Position numbers and translations under genes: made by a program. DNA of 64,000 bases. Origin: Skeletonema tropicum. Its lineage: Eukaryota; Bacillariophyta; Thalassiosirophyceae; Thalassiosirales; Thalassiosiraceae. The notes under the pieces were generated by a model, which worked only from the letters and a program-made list of their open reading frames with translations, made no database searches and was not told the origin of the DNA. The stretch covers positions 3,100,001 through 3,164,000 of the forward strand of contig CM074128.1 in assembly GCA_037178625.1 (NCBI GenBank), given 5' to 3'. Below are positions 1 to 9,400 of this stretch, piece after piece (positions within the stretch are counted from its first letter, which is position 1; each line of letters opens with the position of its first letter).

Positions 1-1
1 A

Positions 2-1606
2 TCCCGAACGCTTTCGGATCAGGTCCTGGATGATAGGGAGAGTATAATCCTTGGGTTTGATGACCTTATTGAGCTCACGTAGATCTGCTATGAAACGAAC
101 TTTGCCATCTTTCTTGGGAACAATAAACGAAGGCAGTCCCCATGCAGACGGGCCAGAGACTCTTTCAAGAACACCTATGTCGATGAGACGCAGCAACTCC
201 TTCTTGAATGTTTCCATATGGACTCGAGGAGTAGGGTAAGGCCGCCGAAAAACTGGTTGTGCTCCTGGTTGTAATTCAATATCCATCTTGGCTCCTTTGT
301 AGACATGAAGCTTGCCGTCGAAGAGCTTGTAATGCTTGCGTAACATCTCGCTGAGGTCCTGGCGCTGAGTCGGAGACAGATGCTGACAATTCTCTTTGAT
401 GACCTCATCCACATTTATCTCGTCATAGGTTGAATCAGCAATTGACGTAGCGAAAGAGTCGAGGTAGTTCAGATCGTCATCTTCATCTTCAATGATGCAT
501 CCATCGATTGCTGCACTTAGTCGCTCCTTTGTAAAGTTGGAGTTCATTGGAATGCGCTTGCCCTGCCACCCGAGCTCGAGTCTTTCGTAATCAACTATTA
601 GACCTATCTTCCGCAGGAAATCATTACCAAGTATCAAATCAAACGAACACTTGGCGTCAAAGACGAGGAACTCTTGACTGTCAACGGTGAGGTTGGCATC
701 GAATTCAGGGAACTTGATTCCTTCACCGAGGAGGGATCCAACTGGTGCATAGTTGCCTGCAATGGTATTACATATTGTTGTTTTTGATGGTTGAAGAAGG
801 GCTGCTCCGGGTGGTAAAACACTACGGTGAGCCATCGATACGCTGCCACTGGTGTCAAAAAGGCACTTGAGGAAGCGATTGGATTCGACTCCATTGACTG
901 ACTTGACCATAGCGTATGCAGTTGCCATAGGGACTGTTCTGCCTTTTGAATCTACTTGGAAGGTGATCTGAGGGTCACTGAACTGAAATGACTCGAGGAT
1001 CGCCCCAAATTGCTTGACTCGTTTGTCACAAATGTTTGGTAGCTGCAATGCTGCTCCCAAATCGACTAGTTCATTGCCGTAAGATTCAACGACTGTATCT
1101 GGAAAAATGTTGAAATCCCAAGCTTCCGCATTAGATTGGCCTGGGATTGGATCGAGCACGTGATATTCAGGACAATCCACTCTCTGCGCTTCGATAGCGA
1201 CTACTTCATTAGTGAAAGGAATGTTGTTGATGGTTGCAGCTAGTGCATCCTCCGCAAAGTGACTATTGAACAATTCGTTCAAGAACTCATCATCATGAAG
1301 TTGAGCGTCTGATGCGATGCGGTCGAGCATTGGTGCAGGGCTAGAAGCTGGCTGCGCTCTTGGATCCTTACATATCGGGACTCCACTATTCAAGCTGGGC
1401 TGTGCTTGCAGAGCGGCAGGAACTGTATTATTGTTCCCGCGGATGCAACATGGAAGTTGAACATCAATCGCGCTCGGAGGCTCTGAGGTCACATTGTTGA
1501 CATGATACTCAAGAGCAGCTGGGGCATTAGCATACCCTGTTACTTCTTCAAGGCTCGTAGAATAGATATCGATGAAAGTAGTGCAATTCCCAACAGGGTC
1601 GGCGTT
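2..1606 (-). CDS. Retrotransposon Pol (protease and N-terminal reverse transcriptase), partial
   Basis: This frame follows the gag TGA directly and stays open for about 535 codons to the window edge. A long spacer comes first. An aspartic-protease-like stretch follows: LFDTSGSVSMAH near 840-870, then DLILGNDFL near 615-640. The catalytic D-T/S-G has one extra residue (DTSG), so activity is uncertain. The RT begins with the typical WGLPSFIVPKKDGKVRF and LRELNKVIKPKDYTLPII stretches (about 150-20), diagnostic of Ty3/gypsy RT. The YxDD box lies outside the window. No ATG start of its own is needed if Pol is made by readthrough of the UGA. If not, the copy is defective. Confidence 0.85.
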
Positions 1607-2956
1607 TCAGGCCTGATGAGGGACGAAGACTCGTTGACCTTGGGCATTAACTTGGATGGAATAAAGTTGCTGTTGAACAGGTGCTGACGGAGCTGTTGCT
1701 GCAGACGTAGCAAACATTGGAGCTGGTTGCGGAGGTGCTTGGGGAACTGGAGCTGGAGGTAGTTGAGCAGGTTGTTGAGGAGCTACGAGGTAAGATCCAT
1801 GTTGCTGTTGCGGGGGTTCTTGCTCGTTGCTCTTGAAACGACGCTCATAACCTTTCTTCCACCAATATGGGGCAGACGTCCTGGTTTTGCCTTGATAGAA
1901 CTTCTCAGCAAGCTCCTTCTTGAAATTAGACCCGTTGAAACAATAGATACAGTCTTTCCACTTATGGTTGTGATCAGGATGAATTGAACATTGCTTGGAG
2001 TGGAACTCCTTGCCGTTGTTGGTGTTGTTACTGTTGTTCCCATTGCCATTGCGACCGCTCTTATTGCGGTTATTCTTCTTCTTCTTCTTCCGTTGACGTC
2101 GATCTTGGCCTCCATCTCCATCGGCTTCATCGTCATCGTCGTCATCCTTCCTCTTCCTCTTCTTCTCTTCTTGCTGTTGATACTTCTTTCGGACTTCCTT
2201 GCCGTAATCTCGAGACCACCAGGCCTCTAGATACTCCATTACGTCGGTCCATACAAGGGCGTTGTTACCATTACCTTGGAGGTCATAAACATCAACGTCC
2301 TTCTCATCTTGGAGGAAATCTTTGGCCTCCTCGGGGAGACCAAGCATCAGAGCAGTAGTCTTTTGCATATCGGAACATTGCGCTCCTATACGAGGCATCA
2401 TCTCACTGTATCTCCAAAGTTCTGACATTCGATCCACGAAGTTGCTTGGTTTGACTGGTAGGTTGAATTCCTTCTGGTGTTTGTACTGGATGCGAAGGAT
2501 GTGCTGATCGAAGGCATCACCGGGGTTAGGATGTTTTGTCCACATGATGAAATAGGCACCAAGAGCATCCACGAAGTCCTGATCGGTCGCTTGATTATTG
2601 TTATCCCAGTAGTCATGTCCCTCATCCATCAGCTTCCTCCACGTGTTCTTTGCAGGTCCATCGAGAAGCTTCCCGTAGTTGGCGAAGCGAGTGGCTGGGG
2701 CCCATTGACATTCATCCGCCATGTTGACGTAGGATTCGGCTTGGCCCAAGTAATGTTCAAGTTCCGTACTAGGTGCGTTATCCCTGAACACAATGAAGTC
2801 TTCCTCAATCTTGCTTCCATCTGGGCGAAGTCCATAGATCCTTTTACTTCCGAAACGAGGCATCTCCCTGAGCGCTGCTGCACTTTTGGAGGTGAGTTCG
2901 TTCCGAGCGTACCTGGTATGAAACAACCATGCGTTCTTTGATTTGTAGGTATTCAT
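1607..2956 (-). CDS. Retrotransposon Gag-like protein
   Basis: A 449-residue capsid-type protein. The first 250 residues are mixed helical sequence. Then comes a highly charged stretch with basic KKRKRK and acidic DDDDDD runs, a basic N/G-rich region, and one Cys/His cluster (C-x3-H-x2-H-x-H-x4-C-x2-C, around CSIHPDHNHKWKDC). That cluster is a non-canonical relative of the nucleocapsid zinc knuckle. The tail is rich in P, Q and A. The ATG at 2954-2956 is the first in frame. It stops at TGA 1607-1609 and the same frame continues as pol. Function is inferred from position ahead of protease/RT. Confidence 0.8.
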   Translation of the reverse strand: MNTYKSKNAWLFHTRYARNELTSKSAAALREMPRFGSKRIYGLRPDGSKIEEDFIVFRDNAPSTELEHYLGQAESYVNMADECQWAPATRFANYGKLLDGPAKNTWRKLMDEGHDYWDNNNQATDQDFVDALGAYFIMWTKHPNPGDAFDQHILRIQYKHQKEFNLPVKPSNFVDRMSELWRYSEMMPRIGAQCSDMQKTTALMLGLPEEAKDFLQDEKDVDVYDLQGNGNNALVWTDVMEYLEAWWSRDYGKEVRKKYQQQEEKKRKRKDDDDDDEADGDGGQDRRQRKKKKKNNRNKSGRNGNGNNSNNTNNGKEFHSKQCSIHPDHNHKWKDCIYCFNGSNFKKELAEKFYQGKTRTSAPYWWKKGYERRFKSNEQEPPQQQHGSYLVAPQQPAQLPPAPVPQAPPQPAPMFATSAATAPSAPVQQQLYSIQVNAQGQRVFVPHQA

Positions 2957-3356
2957 TTTGTACGTAGTTTTTCTTCTTGGTTGGTTTATGTGGGAGTATT
3001 AATACTGTGTCCAATCTAGCTAACAATTGAGCTTATTATTGATCAATAGATGTAACGAATAGAATTATTATGACTTAAAATATAAAGGAAACGATCAACG
3101 TTTTTGGATTCGGTTGCTTTCATTGGCGATGTCATGATAGACCAGCCTCGAGAAAGCATTCCGAAACATGAGAAACGAGAAACCAGATAACATAAATATG
3201 AATTTGATTGATGTCCGACACTACGTAGGTGTGACAACGCACTGCATATCACTCTCATTGCTAATCGCCTTCCCATAAGTTGACCTTCGTCTCTAGTTCA
3301 ACATAGACGGGACAGTAGAGGGTAACTCAATCAAAACAACACGGCTTACTTCTATC

Positions 3357-4868
3357 ATGTACAACAGAAACAACCAGCAGCTGGTCGGAAGCAATGGACT
3401 CCTTTGGAATAACTTTAGGCTTGTTCTTATTGTGGCAATTTCTCTCCCTACCCTAATTCATGGGAAGACACCTCTCGCGTCGAACATTCAGAAAATTCCT
3501 ACTCATCATGGCATCGATGCAAACCTCTACCTCAAAGAGAGAGGCGGTGCCGTGGTAACGAAGCGGCGTCATTGGAAGAAGCATCCTAAGATTCCTTCAT
3601 CAAGTGGGCGTAAGAGCGAGTCGTCAGTGGGAACAGGGGGGGTCTCTGTGTCTACTTCGTACCAAGAGAACACATCTTATGTTACCAAATCCATTGAAGA
3701 CGCAACTTCATACATGCAACAACTGAAAAAGAATGCTGAGGTTGCAACGACCGCCCCAAAAACTTCACCACCACAAAAGCAAGAAGAAGGGCTTTCATCT
3801 GCTGCAATTGTGTACATGTCTTTGCTGGCTCTTCAATTTGGCATACAGCCGGTCCTTGTCCGCAAATTCACTCCACAGACGATTGTGAGGAGTAGTGTCG
3901 TCCTGGTGCAAGAAGTAGTCAAGTTCGGAATTGCAGGAGCGATCTATTTCTCGGGAACGAGGAAGAGTACAAGGCAGAAGGACTTTGAAGAATGGTCAAT
4001 CAAGACTTGGATTGCGCTTGCCGCACTACCGGCGTTCCTCTACACTGTACAGAATATCGCGACAATCATGGCACAGCAGAATATTGAGGCGCTTACCTTC
4101 AATGTCTTGAACCAAACGAAGATCTTGTCTGCTGCTCTATCATGTTACTTTATTATGGGTAAGCAGCAGTCAAAGATGCAGGTGCTGTCATTGTGTCTAC
4201 TCATCCTTTCAACGTTGGTGATTGAGCGCATTGTAAACCCTGCCTCGCTCTTTCTTTTGAGTGGCAGCGGCAGCTCGCTTGGACTAGGCAATGCTGTAAA
4301 GAGAGTTTCTAGTGCTGTTGCATCACTGCGTTCCGGCGGTGCTGGCAGACGATTTACCCACGGCGTAATACCACTTTTAGTGGCATCAATGATCTCAGGA
4401 ACGGCAGGTGCTCTTACTCAATTAAGCACGCAGGGAGGTGCTCGGAAGGTGTGGGGGAAGTCGAAATCAGCTCCACAAGTCTCCCGTCCACCAAGAAATG
4501 CCTATCTCTTTAGTATGGAATTGAGCGTTGCATCTATCGCCCTTCTCCTATTCTCACTAGGCTGCAGTTCCAATGGACGCTCCATCCTGCAATCACGTTC
4601 ATTTTTCGACAACTGGACGCCACATACTTTCATTCCAGTCATCACCAATTCAATCGGCGGCATCCTTGTCGGGTTAGTGACCAAGCATGCGGGAAGTGTC
4701 CGCAAGGGATTTGCCCTCATCTTTGGTTTGCTACTTTCTGGGCTATTCCAAGCCAATGGAACCGGAGTGAGGACAGAACAAATCGTAGGAGGATTGCTGG
4801 CAGCAGCAAGTCTGTGGATGCACACTGTTCACCCTTACAAGGCTCCTCCAAGCAGCAAATCTGATTAG
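3357..4868 (+). CDS. Nucleotide-sugar transporter (SLC35A / UDP-galactose transporter family)
   Basis: A 503-residue multi-pass protein. An N-terminal hydrophobic leader (residues 20-36) precedes a 110-residue polar, Ser-rich extension not present in animal homologues. The core carries the family hallmark FNVLNQTKILSAAL near residue 248, in the helix that defines UDP-sugar transporters. The conserved C-terminal GGILVGLVTKHAGSV and GFALIFG helices follow. A Ser/Gly-rich loop interrupts the core around residues 300-330. Known role of the family: import of UDP-sugars (galactose or N-acetylglucosamine) into Golgi/ER in exchange for UMP. Substrate cannot be told from sequence. In a chitin- and glycoprotein-producing diatom, UDP-GlcNAc is a plausible cargo (inference). 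Single exon, ATG start. Confidence 0.85.
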   Translation: MYNRNNQQLVGSNGLLWNNFRLVLIVAISLPTLIHGKTPLASNIQKIPTHHGIDANLYLKERGGAVVTKRRHWKKHPKIPSSSGRKSESSVGTGGVSVSTSYQENTSYVTKSIEDATSYMQQLKKNAEVATTAPKTSPPQKQEEGLSSAAIVYMSLLALQFGIQPVLVRKFTPQTIVRSSVVLVQEVVKFGIAGAIYFSGTRKSTRQKDFEEWSIKTWIALAALPAFLYTVQNIATIMAQQNIEALTFNVLNQTKILSAALSCYFIMGKQQSKMQVLSLCLLILSTLVIERIVNPASLFLLSGSGSSLGLGNAVKRVSSAVASLRSGGAGRRFTHGVIPLLVASMISGTAGALTQLSTQGGARKVWGKSKSAPQVSRPPRNAYLFSMELSVASIALLLFSLGCSSNGRSILQSRSFFDNWTPHTFIPVITNSIGGILVGLVTKHAGSVRKGFALIFGLLLSGLFQANGTGVRTEQIVGGLLAAASLWMHTVHPYKAPPSSKSD

Positions 4869-4992
4869 GTTCACATCATTGTAGCTAGCTATGAGCAATA
4901 TTGTTTCTTGTTGTGTGTCGTGGTAAAATGTACCTTTCAATTGTACTTTAAAGTAATACGTGTTAGCCTCTTTCTAAAATTCTTGTGAAACT

Positions 4993-5100
4993 AATTAAGA
5001 CAGGCGCAAATAAAATGAGCTAGGGTAATTTAAAATATCTAGCGCCAAGCCTGCAGAACAAAATTTACCCTAGCACATTTTGTTTGCGCCGGTCTTAATT
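4993..5100. repeat. 108-bp palindromic MITE-like element
   Basis: The left arm 4993-5031 and the right arm 5061-5100 are inverted copies, matching at about 36 of 39 positions. Both begin AATTAAGAC and include GGCGCAAA and CTAGGGTAA. The 29-bp spacer is AT-rich. It lies in the 3' flank of the transporter gene. A small foldback element is the simplest reading. No target duplication is clear. Confidence 0.75.
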
Positions 5101-5444
5101 GGAGCACACACAGTCCAGGGTCAGCTCATAAGCAGTTCTTCAAAAATGAAGCTATGTGCGCATAACTGTCCAGCCATGTTGCAGTGTGGCTTCTGGTTGT
5201 AGCTGATTGAAGCAAAGCTGCACTTCATGTAATGGTTGCGCCGAATACAATACTTGACCTGTGCTGAGATTGCGAAGTAGAACAGTGATTAGTTGAAAAA
5301 ATTAAGAAATACTGCAGCTGTGGGAAATAACTAAGGACTAGATAATAGTTACTGATCTACATGCACTACCCAAAACGAGGATCACTCCTTTGAACGTCAA
5401 TTTCCAGCACTTGGTCATAAGACGTTCAAGCCGACATCAGCAAT

Positions 5445-5613
5445 TTATTGAAGGTGTCCAATGATGGGGAGGTCAGGGTCGTATCCAAGGGGCTGGATCT
5501 CCTCGTGGACCATAAGTCCAAGGATTCCGAACATAGCGGCACGGCCGTTGTTGAGCTCGATGGCACGCTTCTGAAGCTTGGTCTCTTCATCAAAGTCATC
5601 CCATCCGAAGTCG

Positions 5614-5679
<66 letters not shown>

Positions 5680-5862
5680 ATCTCCAACCATCCAATGAAG
5701 GCGATGATCTGTCCTTGTCCCTCGAAGGGGATGGCATCAGGTCCGATCAAGGCGGCAACACCATTGGGGAAGGAGTCAAAGGAGTTTCCGGCGTAGTCGA
5801 TGTTTCCGGGGAGGTGGATTCCGGCACGGGTGACGATCTGTCCAAGGAAGGCGAGCTGAGCA

Positions 5863-5900
<38 letters not shown>

Positions 5901-6077
5901 AAAACGTTCCTGGGAGCAGTCTCCAGAGAGCATACCGAAGGGATCGAAGAATCCAAGAGGAGGCTGGGCACCAAGCTCGTCCTCGAAGGCGTTCAAGGAG
6001 GTGGTGGCGGCCTTGTTTTGGGCAGGGGCGAAAGCGGCGGCAGAGCCGATAAGGGCAGCGATGATGGCGGACTTCAT
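5445..6077 (-). CDS. Fucoxanthin-chlorophyll a/c-binding protein (Lhcf type), copy 1
   Basis: A 210-residue light-harvesting antenna protein of the thylakoid membrane, which binds chlorophylls a and c and fucoxanthin. The N-terminus is a signal peptide ending in AAAFAP, the diatom plastid-import motif. The mature part shows helix 1 with RYVEIKHGRIAQLAFLG (E and H/R chlorophyll ligands, about residue 65). A second membrane stretch, IIAFIGWLEIAFM, follows. Helix 3 has KRAIELNNGRAAMFGILG (E-x-x-N-G-R, about residue 173). Length is normal for the family. The protein is identical to the one encoded at 12092-12724. The gene was probably transcribed divergently from a SAP-domain gene of which only the first codons remain here. 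Confidence 0.97.
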
Positions 6078-6405
6078 GTTGGAAATGATTATTCAAAAGA
6101 ATTATGGAACGTTCATGCACATGTCTTTGGGAGGTTGGTGGGAGGTTTGGGCAGAAAATCAGCTGCGGTATCTTTGGCCAAAGATTTGCCTCAAGTTCAA
6201 GTAAAAAAAGCAGTGTCAACGTGGTAAGAACCGGGGAAGCTAAGGAAGTCTACTTGACCGGAATCCGCAGTCCGTCAGGCAGCGCAGATCCTCTTCTCAT
6301 CACTTTGCTTCAAGCCAAGACTTCCTCCTCCACCTCGCGGGTTGCAAGAAGAATAAGTACATAGACTGCCTCCCATTCCAAAAGAACCTACCGTAAAATA
6401 TCAGG

Positions 6406-6430
6406 ATGGGTTGCTTGATAGTATCTCACG
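6406..6430 (+). pseudogene. Truncated 5' end of the SAP-domain gene
   Basis: The sequence from the ATG at 6406 matches the start of the gene at 13828 for about 25 bp, with a 2-bp deletion after the sixth codon; similarity then ends. The duplication therefore copied the promoter and first codons of the neighbouring gene but not the rest. Confidence 0.65.
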
Positions 6431-6436
6431 TATATC

Positions 6437-9400
6437 ATGGTGACTACTATGCATTAGCAAGAATCGGGCCATTCTAAAAGAAGAGGTGATGGAAGAGATC
6501 ACATTCACGTACTTAATCTTGAGAGGTTCAACTATGGCAAGACCGTTGTTGCTACTTGACACTCATGATCTTAGAGCAACCGAGAATGTAATCAAGCGGC
6601 TGTGTGCGTATAGGAGTTGGCCAAGGCGTCGTTATTGTGGCTTACGTGATGGAAGGCAAAACTGGCTTCCCTGCAGATGATTCACATCTGCGTGACGATG
6701 TAATTAAGTCTTGAATAACAGGTACAATAGGGAGTCCGTCTGAGAAGAGGAGTCGCAATCGCCCTATCTCGCGGATAATCACCATCATCCCGTTTGGATT
6801 TCAGTAGTGGAGAGTGGAGAAGTCAACCACTTTGAACCAACCTTAAAAGATCGATCCTAGTTTCACATACAATAATGTCAATTGAGTATTGCAGAGGGGT
6901 AAGCCCATCCTGAGCTTCCTCCTCAGCCTCGTGGCACCCAGACTTTCGTCAGACTAGGACAACACACAACTGCATGCACACTTGCATGAACTTCTTTCAG
7001 AATCAACGTACTAGCACTAGTACCTTGTCGACGTAACACTTGTTCTTCCATCCATCGGCCGGAGGCGCTAATAGACGTGATCTACCAATCCCTGCAATAT
7101 CAGAAGGTCTTGGATTGAAGAGCTGCAAGAAGTACTACCATATGAGTGTCTCCATTTCGCATCTTGCATCGGCACCCGCAGACGTCGTGTATCCGCCGAA
7201 GATCCAATAGTGTTTCTCATTGATCTCAACGGGGCTTTGCGGCAGGTTTAGGCACAAGTAGCTATTGCTTTGCTTCATCAAGGTTTATATCAGAACAACG
7301 TTCCTGTTGTCGCATTTCTCTCATATGTGAAGGTGAAGATACAGATACATCTAGATACATTCACAGGAGCTTGCCTTTTGTAGTACAGGGCAATAACATT
7401 CGTTAGGTCAGCACCTCTACCGCGATGCTGGCTTTGTAAATTATGTTAGACGGCACACTCCAGCGTGTTGCTGTCTTCTCCACTTCCTTGTGTAGGTGTG
7501 GTGTCGAGTAAGGATGGTGCTATCCAGCGCGGACGCTCGGTTGAAGAGACGCTCGACCAACTGAGCTATCATGTCGCTCTTGTTGTCAATTACGCTGAAG
7601 GCATCGCAACCTATCCACTGAGGATGTCAACCAAGGTAGTGTGGCAACTCTAATACTAGCCATGGCGTTTTTATCTTCCTTCATCTATTTGAGGTCGATA
7701 TGATAGAACGAGTAGGTTTTCTCCTAAAGGATAATGGCGGCCCTTTCCCGTCTTTGGAGTTGAATTTTTACGTATTCTCCACGTTAGACCAGAAGATCCC
7801 TAGGTCATCGAGCAGAGACCTGGTAAGAACACACTACCAGACTCTGACCCACTGCCCCTGGACTCCTATTTGAAGTTGAAGTCCAAGCTTCATCACTCAT
7901 CTCCTGTTGAGCACTACGACAGATGCCAGGTGATGCGTGTACGCAGAGCAATACTCCCCAAGCTACTTTGCTTGAGCCAAGTAACACAGCAATCGCTGGT
8001 TTTCGCCAATACGACGAAACACGTCGCAGACGATCAATCATGGGTACGCTTCCTTGCTTGTTTCGGTAAGCATTCCTCCTCCCCAGCCGGTGTTCGGGAA
8101 GGCCTCCATAATTAGCCACTGAGAGCTAGCGGCGTGAGCAGATTTATTATTGTGCTGGCCTCCGGTGATAGAGAACAGCGTGTGGCAACCACCATCTTCC
8201 ACAGACCATAATAATATAACATGTCCAAGAGGTGTGTCCAAGTCATTATCACATCCCGGGCAAGGTATGTAAATTTTGCAGCATTTACTTGGAAGCCTTG
8301 TCCAAAGAATTACGCTTCTCTGTTGTGTCGATCATTATTACCTGTGTTGCGTGTACGCGAAACAACAGGTCGTTCAAGTAGTTTTGGGCCCTCTCCACTC
8401 AATTGTATTTCGCATTGCTCAAGGAGAAGGTGTCCAGGCGCATTATAGCTCCTTCGATGACCTATTATGATTATGAGTCCTCGGTGGAGCAGGCTTGGCG
8501 AGCACTGCAGCCGGGAGTATTCAAGAAGGAAGGTCCATCGAACTACGAACGAAGTCTTACCATGCCGAGATATGTCTCAAAGGTGATGGAAGATGGTGAA
8601 ACTACCAAGCAACCTGTGAGCAATCGGCCACGGATCTCAGTCAAAACGTTGACTGTCGGACTATCATATGAGTAAGCAGCCAGCTTCCTCGCAAGTCCTC
8701 CACTCCACTGGTTGTGCCAACAACAGCGGGAGAGAGGCGTTTTTCGTCTCTTGTCTGACACCTAATAGGTGAGCAGTACAGTTTTCCACATGCGCTTCTC
8801 CACATCCTCGAGCGTTCCTTGGAAGAAATCTCTTACTTGAGAATGTTTGTCAGACGCGTTGAGGTGTGGCAGGATCCCATCATTCACCGTAACCGTAGGA
8901 AAGCTGCGGCGGCATGTTCTTCTTCACATTCATCGCTCCATCGACAAAATGTGAAGGCATAGTCCTCCTATCAAGGTACGACCACGTCAGATATAGCGTG
9001 ATTAGCGCGTCCTCCTCATCTACCAAGGACAAGGTATGACACGCAAGCTAAGTTGTTAGAGCAGTCCCTCAGAAGGGTACCCTACTCCGAAGAATTGTCC
9101 GTATGTAAGCTGGTCCCTCCTATTCCTAAGAGGTTCACCATCCGGGACGAGTTGTTTGAGTTTAGTTTGAGCCTGCAAGCAATTCCTTTCGATTGCCAGG
9201 TATACACATGACAGGGAATCGAGGCACAAGATTCAGGACACTTGCTGTGGACACGGAGTACCGCAGAAGGCCCTTCTCCGCTTCAGATATAATATCCGAA
9301 TGGCTCATATTTAAGTAGTTGAAAGATCTCTCTCGATGCAAGAAACGGAAAATCGAAGGATGATTCTCGTGTAAGAACATCACTCCCCCTATATTTATGA

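Larger units (their letters stand above)
1..3000 (-). mobile_element. Ty3/gypsy LTR retrotransposon, 5' part, runs off left edge
   Basis: One open frame on the minus strand runs from the gag ATG at 2956 down to the left edge. Its only interruption is a TGA at 1607-1609. Order is gag, protease-like, then reverse transcriptase, which is the Ty3/gypsy order. The window ends inside the RT palm, so RNase H, integrase and the 3' LTR are not visible. The DNA just upstream of gag, about 2957-3200, should contain the leader and 5' LTR. It is AT-rich and has a TATA-like stretch near 3080, but with only one end present I cannot define an LTR or a primer-binding site. Confidence 0.85.
5188..6436. repeat. 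FCP segmental duplication, copy 1
   Basis: Matches 11817-13856. The core, about 5231-6282 against about 11878-12928, is almost identical even outside the gene: one C/T change near 5398 and one A in a poly-A run near 6207 are the differences I see. Both outer flanks are clearly more diverged. Copy 1 lacks the 772-bp element found in copy 2. It ends inside the first codons of the gene that is intact next to copy 2. Confidence 0.9.

Noticed and set aside
2957..3250. Retrotransposon 5' LTR (candidates beginning TGTTATCTGG near 3192 or TGTCGGACATC near 3217 on the minus strand)
   Set aside because: Only one end of the element is present, no primer-binding site was recognised, and the boundaries cannot be tested here.
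5448..6227. 259-codon open frame on the plus strand opposite FCP (also 264 codons at 12095)
   Set aside because: It is the antisense shadow of a GC-biased, highly expressed gene, with repetitive V/G/S/E composition and no domain.
7536..7590. tRNA-like stretch on the minus strand (perfect A-box match, TAGCTCAGTTGG)
   Set aside because: No matching B-box, the anticodon stem does not pair and the acceptor ends do not match. At best a decayed tRNA fragment or chance.
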